Source: Flammula alnicola (taxonomy: Eukaryota; Basidiomycota; Agaricomycetes; Agaricales; Strophariaceae). Taken from it: 64,000 nucleotides of DNA. Position 1 is the first letter of the stretch. Each line of letters begins with the position of its first letter. Of the stretch, positions 46,758-57,936 are shown piece after piece. Below the pieces are notes generated by a model. The model saw only the letters and a list, made by a program, of their open reading frames with translations. It was not told the DNA's origin and ran no database searches. The stretch lies in contig JADNRV010000036.1 of assembly GCA_015499995.1 (NCBI GenBank), positions 1-64,000 on the forward strand. Reading direction: 5' to 3'. The position numbers and the translations under genes are program-made.

Positions 46758-47533
46758 ATTCGTTCAAGCAGGAAGCAAGGCAGCGAATCGAGATACGTAG
46801 GATCAAGTACTGTCCTCGAAATGATCCAGAAGCTTAAAGCACAAGCAAACTGTGCAAAGAGGGCCGAAGACTTGATATCCGACAATGTTTGCCTTTTTAT
46901 GTGCATTGTGGTCTTATCTCAGGCCTTCGGGGAAGCATGATAAGAAGCCAGAGATAGACAGTCGTGTCCCACCATACTCCCACGAGGCCCCCATTTTCGT
47001 TGAATGTCAAATTCGGTGAGGGGTTGAACCTCATCCGAAAGAGGCATTATGTATGGCAAGAAAGTGTACCTTTTCTGCTACCAAGAGCACCCTTGTGGCG
47101 AAAGAACATTTGTACGCTCGATAGGCATCGTCAATTCCAATATCGCAGGCAAATCCAGTCCTCCACGCGCATTTGCGTCCGAGCATAGTAATAGAAGATG
47201 ATAGGGTTCTGTAAGGCAAGGCATACATGTACATATCCTGAGTTGCAAAAGATCTCCTGGAGTGAAAACTTCTCATTGGGAAGGTTGGTTTTTTTAAAAC
47301 AGCGCGGCTGACGACTGAGGATTGGTTTCACATCACGTGGGTATTAAATGGACGCCCATTCTCCCAATCTTCTCCGAGAACTTGAAGTTCTCCGGCAACT
47401 GACATTGACACTGACAGCACTGTGAAGGACAAAACTCGGATTTATGTGCAGCCAAATAAGGGCTGAAAATAGCCTACTCGGTAAGAATCCTAGTTAATAG
47501 TAGATAGGGAACAGAATTGGGTATCGGCCGAAG
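46758..47533. other. Intergenic, DUR3 promoter side
   Basis: Upstream of the DUR3 gene up to the target duplication of the Tnp2 element. No conserved coding sequence seen. Two GATA-core motifs occur near 46954 and 47196 (GATAAGAAG, GATGATAGG), the kind of site used in nitrogen regulation, but such short motifs are expected by chance. Confidence 0.3.
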
Positions 47534-47541
47534 TAAGTACA
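47534..47541. repeat. Target-site duplication TAAGTACA, left copy
   Basis: TAAGTACA directly precedes CAAGGGGGTG, and the same 8 bp directly follow the inverted CACCCCTTG at the right end (55207-55214). Confidence 0.65.
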
Positions 47542-47989
47542 CAAGGGGGTGTTGGAATCAGAATGCCGGACCGGGGGTGGGTTAGTTAGTCCGGCCATAG
47601 GCCGCTCAAAAAAAAATTTGGACCCCTCTACAAGTGCCCCCAAAATTTGTAATTTTGAGTGATACAAAGGTGTTTTGTCACCTCTCTGCACTCATAACTT
47701 TGCTAAAATAGGCTGTTAGTGCATGTAGAATGAGAATAGAATGAAGAATCATTAGTTTGTGGCAGTTACCGGATGACTAATCCAGCCCAGTGAAAAAGGC
47801 CGAGAACCAAGACGAACCACACATAAGCAAATATAACTTATTTATTTGACTTAGCGATTTGGACTTTAATCTATGTGGCAAAGCCGGAAATCGATGCAAA
47901 TCGAACTATATTGAACGAAATAAAATACAGGGCCTATAATCTAATATAACCAGATCCATGCCGAGTGATTCTCATCTACACCGCCATCG
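47542..47989. other. Left terminal region of the Tnp2 element
   Basis: Non-coding. It contains the terminal repeat, GTTAGTTAGTCC at about 47581, and an A-run followed by TTTGGACCCC. No gene seen. Confidence 0.45.
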
Positions 47990-48310
47990 AATAACCAGAT
48001 CGAACCAGATAGAAATCCGGCGGCGATGTAATCAATCCAAATCGAACGAGGCAGAATCCGGCCACTGAGAAATCGCGCGCAAAGCCAAAGTCAAGCAGAA
48101 TTGAGCGAAGTCGAGGGAAATCGAGTAAAGGCGAGCAAATACGAGCAGAAACGATTGAAAGCGAGCAAATACGAGCAGAGGCGTCCAAAGGCAGGTAGGA
48201 TCGAATAAAGGCGGGCCAAATCAAGCACAGATAAGCCGACTCGATCATAGGCGAATGAAAGCGAGCAGATTCGAGCAAAGACAAGTGCAGGTGAGCGGAT
48301 TCAAGTGCCG
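47990..48310 (+). repeat. Subterminal array of degenerate GCGAGCAAAT-like units
   Basis: About 320 bp in which a 10-12 bp unit of the form (A/G)GCGAGCAAA(T/G)AC or TCGAGCAAAG is repeated more than a dozen times with substitutions, all in one orientation. Clear copies lie at about 48130-48180 and 48250-48290. It sits between the element end and the accessory gene's stop codon, as expected of transposase-binding subterminal repeats. Confidence 0.6.
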
Positions 48311-48621
48311 GAGTCAGTAAAATCTAGATAAGCTATGATTTTGTAAGTCCCCGAGTCTGCAGTGTGATAATGGTCAAGAAATAGCTTACCACAGCAACAA
48401 TACCAATATGACTGAGATACGAAATGAAAAAGCGCAGGGAGTAGGGTAGGTAGCATCCTGAGAGCTTGAGTTCGAAGTAACAAATGGCAATACCTGAGCG
48501 AGTAAGGAGCAGACGAGTTTTCGAGAGTTGACAGTATACGACGTCGGCTAAAAGCTGAGAAGGAAAAGAGACAGCGTCAAGCGACCTCGACAGAATGATA
48601 GGCAACAAAACACTTACCAGT

Positions 48622-50922
48622 TCAGTTGTTGGTAACTTCTTTGCCGTTTCCAACACTAGCCAATGCCGCTTTCTTGGACCTGCTGACTTCGGCCCAATAT
48701 TTCTGTGTATCCTTGGGGAGTCCCTTCCAGTGCATCTCGAATGCCGCGGGTGTGATGGCGGGGTGTTCTTTTAGGTATTCTTGATAGTATAGATTTCTGT
48801 AGAGTGAAACTAAGCAGGGTATTGTTGGAGGAAAACGACAGACTCACTTGGGGGCATTACTTTGCGTCGGTTTCTTGAATCCCGCAGTGGCTGATGTTGA
48901 GGTCGAAGCTACATTGCCGCTAGCATGACCGGCTGCCGCCACCGAGCCATCTATGGATGTTCTCGTCTTAGAGGCATGTGATTCATGTCAAAAGTCAAGA
49001 GACATACCATTGTCGTCCCGTGTCTCGGCGGCAATCCCAGCAACCTCCTTCGCACGCCTTCGGGGCACTCGCTGGTTAACGAGCTTGGCTTGAGGTTGCG
49101 ATGAGCTGTCAGAGCTCTTGGCGGGTCCTACTGGCGCTCCGAAGGCCTTCGTTCTGTCAATGGATAACGAGGTTAGCATGTATCCACCTTATTGGGGTTG
49201 GTGACACTTACAGCGGATTCAATCGGCGACGAGCTTTCGAGCTCGTTTCTGAGCTCGCTTCAGCGGTAACGTTCATGGGTGCAGCGGCAGGTGCAGCGTC
49301 CACAGGTACAGCGGCCGAGGGTGCAGCGTCGACGGTGGGTGCAGCGGCTGAGGGTGCAGCGTCGACGGCAGGTGCTGTTTCAACGGCAGGTGCAGTTTCG
49401 ACGGCGGGTGCAGTTTCGACGGCGGGTGCAGTTTCGACGGCAGGTGCAGTTTCGACGGCAGGTGCAGTTTCGACGGCAGGTGCAGTGTCGACAGCGGGTG
49501 CAGTGTCGACGGCAGGTGCAGCAGTAGCGGATGGAGGGGCGGCGGATGCAGTGTCCATGGGCGCAGCGTCCGAGGCAGGTGCAGCGTCGGTGAATGCAAC
49601 ACCCGTAGTGGGTTCTGCAACATCCTCCGATGCTTTGAGGATTCCGACAGGCAGCGTGGCAGTGGCTGCATGGGGAGGTGTCGAGTGTGCGGTGTCCAAA
49701 GGAGTCGATGAACTGCCGGCTGTGTCGGGAGGGCTGGTGGGGAGTGTAGGCGTTGCTTGTAGAGATGATCTGGTGGAGCGCTGTCGTTTCGAGACAGGCT
49801 TGTCTTCGCTGGGAGATTCAGGGGCCTCACGCTTGTTGACATTTGCGTTCTTGACCTGGGGCTTCCGATCCTCTTCGGTCTTGATTGCTACGCCGTCTCG
49901 TCTCGACAACCGCTTATTCTCTGCATTCCACCACTGGGAAAGGACTGGGCCGGCGATAGCAATAATTTTCCAGTCGTTGTGGCAAAGAAGAAGGTAGGGA
50001 AACTTAGCGTATATATGGGAAAAAACGAATGTGCGAGCGGTGATGCCAATCGCTCCCCAGGTTTTCGGTAGCAGGTCCTTCTTCCTGAGTTCGTTGTATA
50101 CAGATCGTAGCTCGTCTCGAATGACCTTTGCAGTGTTGCCATCGACAATCGTGCCGTTGTCGAGCTCAATAAAATCAAGCATGACATTTTCGCCCTCGTT
50201 CATGCGGGCACTGCCTCGAAGAGGCTTGCTTTCGCCAACGCGTAGAATGTCGCCACTATCCCGCTTGACCTTCTTCGCCTTCTTGTAGTCCTGTTGATCC
50301 CAAAGAGCGATGCTTGGGAAACGAGCAGCTGCATTGGCTCGAGTGAGTCCGAGATAAAGGTCGGGCGTGCGGCTTGCTGATGAGAGTTCGGATGCCGCTG
50401 GAGATACCGAAGGAACATTGTCTGGGGAGAGACGCTGCCCTACAGCTTTGATGAGAGCCTTGTGTGATTTTTCGAGCTCTGTATGCGCAATGCTAAATAA
50501 ATGCAGACGTCAATGTAGGTTCTAGAATTTGAGGGAACACAGACCAGAGTTTTGAGTGCTCGTCACTGAGGGCATCAAACTTGCGCTTAATTCGATTGAA
50601 CTTGCGTGTGCACTCCTCGTGAGCATCTAGGCTATCATATCTGGATATGTATCCCTATGTTCCGAGCGCATATATTCAGTTATTTGACCTATTCTCCGTC
50701 ACAGAAGTGAAAATAGCAGAACATTACCTTTCGAGGACCATATTCCCTTTCACGAGAGCTTTTTGAGAGTGGCCGGTTCTCTTCTTTGCGACTGCGAGAT
50801 ACCGCCGGATGTGGCGACTGGGACTGCTCGGTGTCGGAGATTTGCATAATGCTTGACATACTCCGCGTTAGGCGGCTTGTGGGGAGAGCATGGGTGCTAT
50901 GAGCAGCAGGAGAGGATGGCAT
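48622..50922 (-). CDS. Accessory protein of the Tnp2 element with hexapeptide repeat
   Basis: ATG 50922, about seven exons, stop TGA 48622-48624. The N-terminus is Ser/Arg-rich, followed by a helical part (HEECTRKFNRIKRKFDAL), a folded-looking core (DLYLGLTRANAAARFPSIAL, MLDFIELDNGTIVDGNTAKV, WGAIGITARTFVFSHIYAKF, LLLCHNDWKIIAIAGPVLSQ) and a basic stretch. Then comes a Pro/Ala-rich segment with about ten tandem copies of TAPAVE or TAPAVD, and a C-terminal region (YYQEYLKEHPAITPAAFEMH, then WKGLPKDTQKYWAEVSRSKK) that resembles an HMG box in residue pattern. I do not recognise the family by name. Shared orientation and confinement between the element's ends suggest a second transposition protein, perhaps playing the part of TnpA in plant elements. 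Confidence 0.65.
49330..49525 (-). repeat. In-frame 18-bp minisatellite coding TAPAV(E/D)
   Basis: The unit GTTTCGACGGCAGGTGCA (plus strand) is repeated about ten times in a head-to-tail array with few substitutions. It is multiple-of-three in length, so copy-number change keeps the accessory protein in frame. The antisense strand is also open through it, but that frame is a by-product of the repeat. Confidence 0.85.
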
Positions 50923-51142
50923 TTTTGTAGAGATAACGAGGAGATGTTGGTGGTAGAAAGCAAGGGAGCGCAAACACGTCAACGGGAGAAATGGCTCTGT
51001 GACAGAGTGATTTGTGTGACTTACTGACACGCAAAGTCTGCGCCAACTCTAAGTACATTTTGGCTGCTACATGAATACTTTGACTCGTAGATATCATAAA
51101 GTAGGTAGAGTAAATTGTCTTCGCTCTACATACGACAATATA

Positions 51143-54100
51143 TTATGCATCTGGATCATTCAAATTATCTAAATCCTCTTCGGCACCACCAAGATACCCA
51201 ACTGCGAGTCCCATCTTCTCGCAGACAAAGAAACGGTCATCTGGAGGGTCAATAAATGGAACCATTGCAACGCAAGTCGCAATTGACTTGATGTTAATAA
51301 CCTTCAGACTTTCATTCCCTCGATATCGTGCAACCCAGAGTGCACCGCTAGACTGATCAAGTAATTCGGGATCAGGTGGGTCATACACGGAAATAAGAGC
51401 TAGGCCATGGGTTTGTTCACCGACATCTGCACGGAAAAAGTATTGAACTTCTCCAAACTGTGTCGATTGAATTTCGGCCATTGTCTCAGACCACTTTGCA
51501 GTTGAATAAGTAGATTAGAATGGTAAACCTAATGACATTGATGAATTGAACTTACCATAACATTCCGTGAAATCCTGACTGGACCTGACCGTGATTTCTC
51601 CTTCCAAGCAGTTCGGACAAGCTGCTTGTTAGGAAGCTGCACCCGGGCCCAACGTCGAAAGCATGGAACCCAATCTTGATCAAAAGGAATGCCGTGTGAT
51701 GTGAAATATGCGTGTATGGCGGGTATATGATGGTCGCTAACATATTTGGTCTCCGGATCTCGTGCACCTAGAAGCATAAACCCATCGCCAAGATTCTCGG
51801 AGACCCTAGGAGCATGTGCGGATTTTGCAAGGTCTGGGATAATATTTTCGAGGGCGTTAATTCGTGCACGACGAAGACCGCGCTCGGAAAGATTCTGGTA
51901 TGGATTAGATGGCTGACGGAGTTCTTGGCCTAATATTCCAATTGTTCGTTCCATGCACCATTGACTTGAGCAGGTACCAGGCCCAATGCGTGTTATCTCC
52001 GGCCCCACATGGAGTAATGCGTGAATACTTTGGCGACAGAAATGTAGCCGGCATTCTTTCCGCTGATAATATAGAGTTTCAAATTCTTCAACAAACTCGA
52101 CAAGTAAGTTATGTCCGTTGACAAGCTGAGTGAATGTGATCGAGTTTTGATGGAGAAGTCGGATACCGCGCACGAGCTTGCAAAAGCTCGCCCAATATTT
52201 ATGTGGAAGGATGTGATAGAATAGCCCGGGCCCAAGACCATAAACGTAGGTGAGATATTCCCAGGCCTTGTATCCGCTGGATATTTTTTCAGCAGGATTT
52301 CGGGGTGGTCGATCAAAAGAGCCAGGAAGGTACATTGTTGCGGCAGCGACACGCCTGCCGTGCTCTTTCCATGTATCTCCTTTGAGTTGAGCCCAATCCC
52401 ATGTCCTTTTGTCGTCGTTAGGATCGATATCAAGGGTTCCACGCCAAAGGCCGAGCAAAAGATCTGTCAGATTCAGTGAAATGAGATGCATGAGATCTCC
52501 CGGAAAACCTGTAGGAATGGAGAGAATTCGCTCTTTTGGATATCCATTGAAGATACTTGGTTTGCTGATGCCTGTTTCTCGTCGGAACAGCTGATATTGA
52601 GTCTGATTTTGGGCGCCAAGAAGTTTCTTCAGAGAATCTAAATATATCTCCGGAGATCCTCCAGGTAGATGTTTGGCATCAATGTCGTCGTGATTGGAGC
52701 CTATAACATTGTAATTTATAGGTTTGGTGAGGGCGGGGTAATAATGAGTTGCGCCAGTCTTTCGCCGACCTCTGACGGGACAGAAAAGTCGACACCCTTG
52801 CGCTCCGCTATGGCCATTCAAACCATTCATATATGTCATGCCAGGGCCATCGGCGGTTTTCAAAAAAATGAAAGGGTTTGATGTAAAGACCCTGTCTTGA
52901 TCTGCATCCCATACCCTGACACCTTCTTTTGCGAGAGCAGCCGCATGATTTAGCCCAGGAAATAAGAAGGAATCGACATTTTTTGGTTTGTTGGGGCCCG
53001 GAATAAATCCACCGGGTAGAACATATTTCTTTTTGTATCGTTTATCGGGAGGAAGATCAAAAACGACCCATATGTAGATCCAGCAATCAGATTGTTTGCT
53101 TTGGTAGAGCTGCGCGCCGTCGATAGAGAGCATCAAAACCATATCATCTTCGGTGATTCTGCCAGATTCGACGGCATCGAGATAGTCGCTCCCAGAATAT
53201 ATGTCGTTGTATAATTCACCTGCGTCGCCCTGCTGAATTTTGGTCGTCTCTGTTACACGGTGTCGCATAGCCTTAGCACCTTCTGGATTGCGCCAGAGTG
53301 CTTGAATCTGCGGGCCAAGGGGAATGGTGTGAAAGCGACGTTGTGGTACCTTGTTTTCACCGCCGCAAGCTGCGAGTTTATCCGGGTCATATCGTGGTGT
53401 CTCGCATTCGGGGCACTGATCCAGAGCCGAGAATGGACCAGTGTATGCAATACAAGTGTTTGGGCACATATCCGTCATAATGGAATGAATGCCTGTAAGT
53501 TCGCCAATTGTTTTTTTGACAGAGTGGAGAGTCGGAACAGAGTGCTCTTCTAGGTCGACGCCAAGGCGCCCAAGATAAGAATTTACAGAGTTGCGAACAT
53601 CTTTATAAGTCTCGTCAGACGCGTTTGTGGTGTCAAGAAATATATCAATTCCTGCTCGAAGGCTTGGGGATTCGTCGAGAGCTATGGGCTCAGTGATAGG
53701 GTCTTTCAATCGTCGCTTTGCTTCGATATCGAGGCCGTCATCTTCTTGTTCCAGTGAGGCATCTTGAAGTGCAGATATGAATGCCTGAGCTATTCTCAAT
53801 TCTTCGAGAGTGGCGATGATATCTATGTCGTTGTATTCATTTAAATGGTGCTGATCTCCAGGATGGATGTCAGGTAATTCATCTGGGGTGCGAGGATCGA
53901 CATTGTTGTCATGAACGTCGCCGTCATTCTGCTGATTTAAAGGTTCTGGTGGGATGGGGGTCATTCTCCGATTTGGAGGCTCTGCAGGCCGTACTCTTGG
54001 GGCCACGGTTGGGGTTGCTGGGCGAGACTGTTTTTCTTTCAGATTTTGTATTGATGTTGTAGATACATAATATCTATACGAACGCGAACATATATATCCA

Positions 54101-54541
54101 AGTCTGCGTCACTTTCATTCCCATGCTCGTTACTCCTCACGTTCTCTGGTACTGGTTGTTCAGTTGAACCGAGACCACCACCTCCGCCACTAACATCGTC
54201 GTCATCTTTTGGAAAAGGACATGGTCATTGTCAAAGTTGTGCGGCAAGGGAACACTTATCATACCTTCCGAGTCCCTTATGCGGCGTTGCCTCTTGTTGG
54301 GTGGGCTTCGAGACGACGGCCGTGAGCCAGGTGGTGACTTTTGCACTTGGTCTGTGGAAGATCTATTCGGTAGAGTGTCTTGTTGCGCCAGAAACGGTTC
54401 GAGCAGAGGAGGTTGCGGCTGAGTTGACTCTCGAAATCGAGCATGGGCATACCAGGTGGACCGGCCAACAGCAACGGGTTGTGTTGCACCGTTGCGCATA
54501 CAGAGGTGCACACAGTTACAGAAGAACTGCTGCGCGGACAT
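51143..54541 (-). CDS. Tnp2-family (CACTA-type) transposase
   Basis: ATG 54541. The first exon encodes a Cys/His element FFCNCVHLCM followed by VGRSTWYAHARFRES, typical of the start of fungal Tnp2 proteins. Short introns (near 54.2 and 54.0 kb) lead to the 2.5 kb main exon ending near 51.55 kb, and a last exon runs to TAA 51143-51145. Hallmarks: SIMTDMCPNTCIAYTG with CPECETPRYD, LYNDIYSGSDYLD, MVLMLSIDGAQLYQSKQSD (catalytic Asp in SIDG), CWIYIWVVFDLPPDKRYKK, LPGGFIPGPNKPKN, GHSGAQGCRLFCPVRGRRK, GFPGDLMHLISLNLTDLLLG (second Asp), and SQWCMERTIGILGQELRQPS. No stop or frameshift was seen in the main exon, so the transposase may be intact. The family performs cut-and-paste transposition. Confidence 0.88.
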
Positions 54542-55206
54542 GGTAGACCAGAGGAGATAGACGTGGTTAGATTGCGCGAACGAGAGGCAAGTTGAAAATC
54601 GAAATGGCGTGATCGGATTCTATGACGTTCGAAAATCTATTAATATATGTGTGTGGTTCTATTTGCCATCAGGCCGTTTTCACTGGGAATCCAGTCCGAA
54701 CACTCGCAATTTCCATAAACTGCAAGTCTTCGGACCTTTTTCAATCTACTCAATGTTTTCTAATTATACACTGCTCCTACACTCAATTTAAAGCTCTAGA
54801 CACTGTCTGCGATGTTGTAATTAATGTATCATAATATACGAGGCAACAATACCCAATGAAAGGAAGGCGGAAACAGCTATCTTGCAGCTATGAGACAGAT
54901 ATATGAGCAAAAGCGCGGATGTGATCGAGGAAATCATTGCAATTTGCAGGTACTCAGTTGATAGCTTCAACCTCCACTCTGTGTACATAGTGGACAGTGT
55001 ATTAACCTCGAGCAAATCCCACAGAAATGGGTTTGCGAGACGTGTGAAGGATCTGGAGGTGGCAGAGGGGGGAAATGCACATGCCGGTGATGTCATATTA
55101 CCATATCGGGATGTGTGCCTGATTACGTAGTTAGTTAGTCCACCGAAAGTGGGCGAAAAAAATAATTCGACCCTAGGTCTTTTTTTTTGTTCTGCGCACC
55201 CCCTTG

Positions 55207-55214
55207 TAAGTACA
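55207..55214. repeat. Target-site duplication TAAGTACA, right copy
   Basis: Exact copy of 47534-47541, immediately outside the right inverted end. Confidence 0.65.
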
Positions 55215-56619
55215 AGCGATAACATCGAAGCGATATCAATGAAACGTTCCGTGAATTCAACGCTCAGCGGAGCGGAAATCGTTCATCTCCTTGTCTGAAA
55301 TTTTGAAATTATAGAGGTAACGAGGACCTGCAATTCACCCCTTTCCGATGGGATGTTCTGCCGGGCTAATTTTCTTCGACATTAATATTGTGGGGGATAC
55401 CAGTACTAGTGAGATCTAGAGTAGCCTTGGGCGCTCGAGTCGCGCGACATCTTGGCTCATCTTGGACATTGGATATTTGTTATTGATTCCGGATCGTCGC
55501 AGCATTGTCCGCACTCCCCAATCTTCCCCAGTTGGTTTCAGTTCACTTGCCGTTCGCTTTATCTGTTTCCATCGAGATACTAAGATAGAGGCCACATTCC
55601 GGTCCCGCGGGTCTTTTGGTCTTTCGATAAGCCGTTTGTGTATGTATGTGCCGGAATCGGAACGAATTTTCATTTTTGAATTAGGTCTTTGCCATCCAGG
55701 TTCTCTTTTATCTACCGACATATGTAATAGTTTCTCTAAAAAAACTACTTACGAGTACACATATTTTAAGTCTACTGCGAGCCCCAGTTCAAGAATGATG
55801 TCATTGTTGTATTTTCCCCTAATACATCTCTATCTCAATTTGTATAAGCGCTAGCATCGTTGTCGATATGTATGTACCAGCAAGTATACCCGTAACCCGG
55901 TAGGTCGGCAGTCGTCGGCTGCGTATTCTCTTACGAATCTTAACTCCCAGATGCAGCACCAAGGGGCAATAGGTTTGTGTAACCGGTTGCAAATGACATA
56001 GCGGATGAAGTTCCTGGAATGGTGATTTTTTCGACTCTGGCTCAGTCGTCTTAAGCTTCTTATCTAAGTATCCAATTCCAGGAAGTCTTCAGGTGTCGCG
56101 TGCCTGGTTTAAGTAGAGTTGAATTTGAAGGCTTTTTGAAACATTAGAATCGATTCTGATCTACCTATCCAGTTTCAACAGCAATTAAGAGTCCAGGGAG
56201 TTAATGGCAAATTTCCTCTCAGAAAAGGCTGTCGCAGGCGCCCATCGGCTTTCGGGAAGTTCCGCCGGAAGCCAAGGCCTTCGAAAATGGGGTAACAAGT
56301 AGTAGTGCTGATAAGAACGCATTAATCATTGCTTGGCCTTGACCGTCACATCGACACCACCAATAAGTAGGTTCGAATCTCCACCTGTTTACCCCAATTT
56401 TGTCCCAATCTAAGCCTTTCAAGCCTTCTCTTTACCAGCTCTCTACGTATCATTACTTACCCCCGGAATCGTCAGCGATCTGCCCCAACTACTGGAGGTG
56501 CGCACGACGGCGGCGTGACGACGCACACACTCTGCTATACTCGTTATCCTCAAGCACAATATCCGCCTTATCCGGAGGCCTGTCGGCAACTATCGCCTGA
56601 TATCAAGTCCCCTGTATGG
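55215..56619. other. Intergenic region
   Basis: No conserved gene recognised on either strand. Reading frames here are short. The last 100-200 bp may include an untranslated or coding 5' exon of the gene at 56620. Confidence 0.35.
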
Positions 56620-57435
56620 ATGCCGGATGTTAATGAAAAGGTACATTGGCAAGCAAGCGCCCCGAATGATCGTATCGCGACTCAAGAGCCACAATCTCAG
56701 CTAGCATCGGCTGAAGCTCCGAGTCTGGCCAGTGCTCTGGCAGACCCACGGTGCTTCGGGTTAGAAGAGCTCCCTAACGCTGCCCAGGAGCGTGCACGCG
56801 TCTCTGCAATCCTGCGTAGACGCCATGCTGACAATACAAATCCCGCACACTCATCTGCGTCGGAGTCTGATGTCGATATCGTCATTGGAGACGCAGCAGA
56901 GGAGGCGGACTTCGAGCGCAGCCCTCTGTTCATTCACCTCGCGCACGGTCTGGCCTACACAACCGGTTCCGCTCTCGGCAATAAACCGCCCTCTCTCGCG
57001 ACCTGTCTCTCAGCCTACCTCGTCCCTAACAGCGCCGGACTGACCGCTGGCTCGCGCGCCTGGTCGAAGCACTCGCACCGCTCCCAACCACCACCTTCAA
57101 ACGAGGCAGAGAAAGACAGCCGGAAGCGCAGCGCAGGCTGGTGGGGCATCACCAGCGGCCCAGTGAGCGTCATCAACGAGAACTCACTCGCGCTGTTTTG
57201 GAAAGTCATGAATGGGGCTACGTGGCGGAATCTGCATTGGCTGCCTCATCAAGTGTTGGTGTATGAGGTGAGAGTGCTGGAGGGGTATGGGATGAGATGG
57301 TCTCAAGATCAAGGAGATCGAGAAGGCGACGATGCTCCCAAAGAAGATCGACCTTGGATGTTTCGTGGTTTTCTAGAACCCACGATGGAGAATGGGCATG
57401 AACTCAAATGGCGGCACCCGATAGCACCGACTTAG
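56620..57435 (+). CDS. Conserved hypothetical protein
   Basis: A single long open frame to TAG 57433-57435; the first in-frame ATG is 56620 (MPDVNEKVHWQAS). The frame stays open upstream to about 56515, and that part (YPQAQYPPYPEACRQLSPDI) has protein-like composition, so a 5' exon probably carries the true start. The middle is acidic and low in hydrophobic residues (SSASESDVDIVIGDAAEEAD). The C-terminal 90 residues look like a compact domain: GWWGITSGPVSVINENSLAL, FWKVMNGATWRNLHWLPHQV, LVYEVRVLEGYGMRWSQD, WMFRGFLEPTMENGHELKWR. I believe this domain is conserved in Agaricomycetes, but no function is known to me. Confidence 0.65.
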   Translation: MPDVNEKVHWQASAPNDRIATQEPQSQLASAEAPSLASALADPRCFGLEELPNAAQERARVSAILRRRHADNTNPAHSSASESDVDIVIGDAAEEADFERSPLFIHLAHGLAYTTGSALGNKPPSLATCLSAYLVPNSAGLTAGSRAWSKHSHRSQPPPSNEAEKDSRKRSAGWWGITSGPVSVINENSLALFWKVMNGATWRNLHWLPHQVLVYEVRVLEGYGMRWSQDQGDREGDDAPKEDRPWMFRGFLEPTMENGHELKWRHPIAPT

Positions 57436-57936
57436 GTCGACGGTCTACATCACAATTCGTGGAATTTAAGTCTTGCTGGTGGAAGAGATTCAAGGGGACT
57501 CTGTCGCGGAATTGTTCGTCGCATTAACATCTTTTAAGACCAAAAAAATAGTGTTGGAATATTGGGAGGCTGTGCGAGCGTGCGCGATGCACCAGTCAAC
57601 GTGCGTCGGGATTCAAGCCCGTGATTTTCATTCCTAGACTACATAAGCCATTGTTGTGTATTTTAGTCCCTATCCGTTTGCCTCCTACGCTCACAGAGGC
57701 CAACCGGAATTCAATCTTTCTCTGCTTTCCTCAGTCCGATCTTGAGATGATCGCGTGCTTGCGGATTTGATTTCAACAAATAGCTCTAATACCATGCTTG
57801 CTTTATACTATAGTACATGTTGCGGATATAACCAGTCGAAGAAGGCATAAAAATGCAAAATGGAAATAAAATGAGAATAAAATGACACCCAACCAAGAAC
57901 TGAACGTGAACCCAAGAACGCTCCTGTTACAGGTCA
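57436..57936. other. Intergenic region between convergent genes
   Basis: 3' regions of the hypothetical gene and DNA2. AATAAAATGAGAATAAAATGA at about 57864 is a poly(A)-signal-like stretch. No gene seen. Confidence 0.4.

Larger units (their letters stand above)
47542..55206. mobile_element. Tnp2-encoding DNA transposon, about 7.7 kb
   Basis: The ends are short imperfect inverted repeats (CAAGGGGGTG at left, CACCCCTTG at right, one base different in the G run) flanked by an 8-bp direct repeat. It encodes two genes on the minus strand: a Tnp2-family transposase (51143-54541) and a second protein (48622-50922). The left subterminal region carries a short degenerate repeat array. A GTTAGTTAGTCC string followed by an A-run occurs in direct orientation near both ends (about 47581 and 55130). 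Plant CACTA elements with Tnp2 make 2-3 bp duplications and start with CACTA, so these ends differ from that pattern; the boundary call rests on the paired repeats. Confidence 0.7.

Noticed and set aside
49101..49997. A 298-residue plus-strand Ala/Gly/Thr-rich open frame
   Set aside because: Antisense by-product of the 18-bp minisatellite in the accessory protein gene.
56340..56400. GGTTCGAATCTCC, resembling a tRNA T-arm
   Set aside because: The surrounding bases do not form a five-pair T stem, and no acceptor, D or anticodon arms fit on either strand.
57600..57625. CGGGATTCAAGCCCG hairpin, resembling a tRNA T-arm
   Set aside because: The loop does not have TTC at the right position and no cloverleaf can be drawn upstream.
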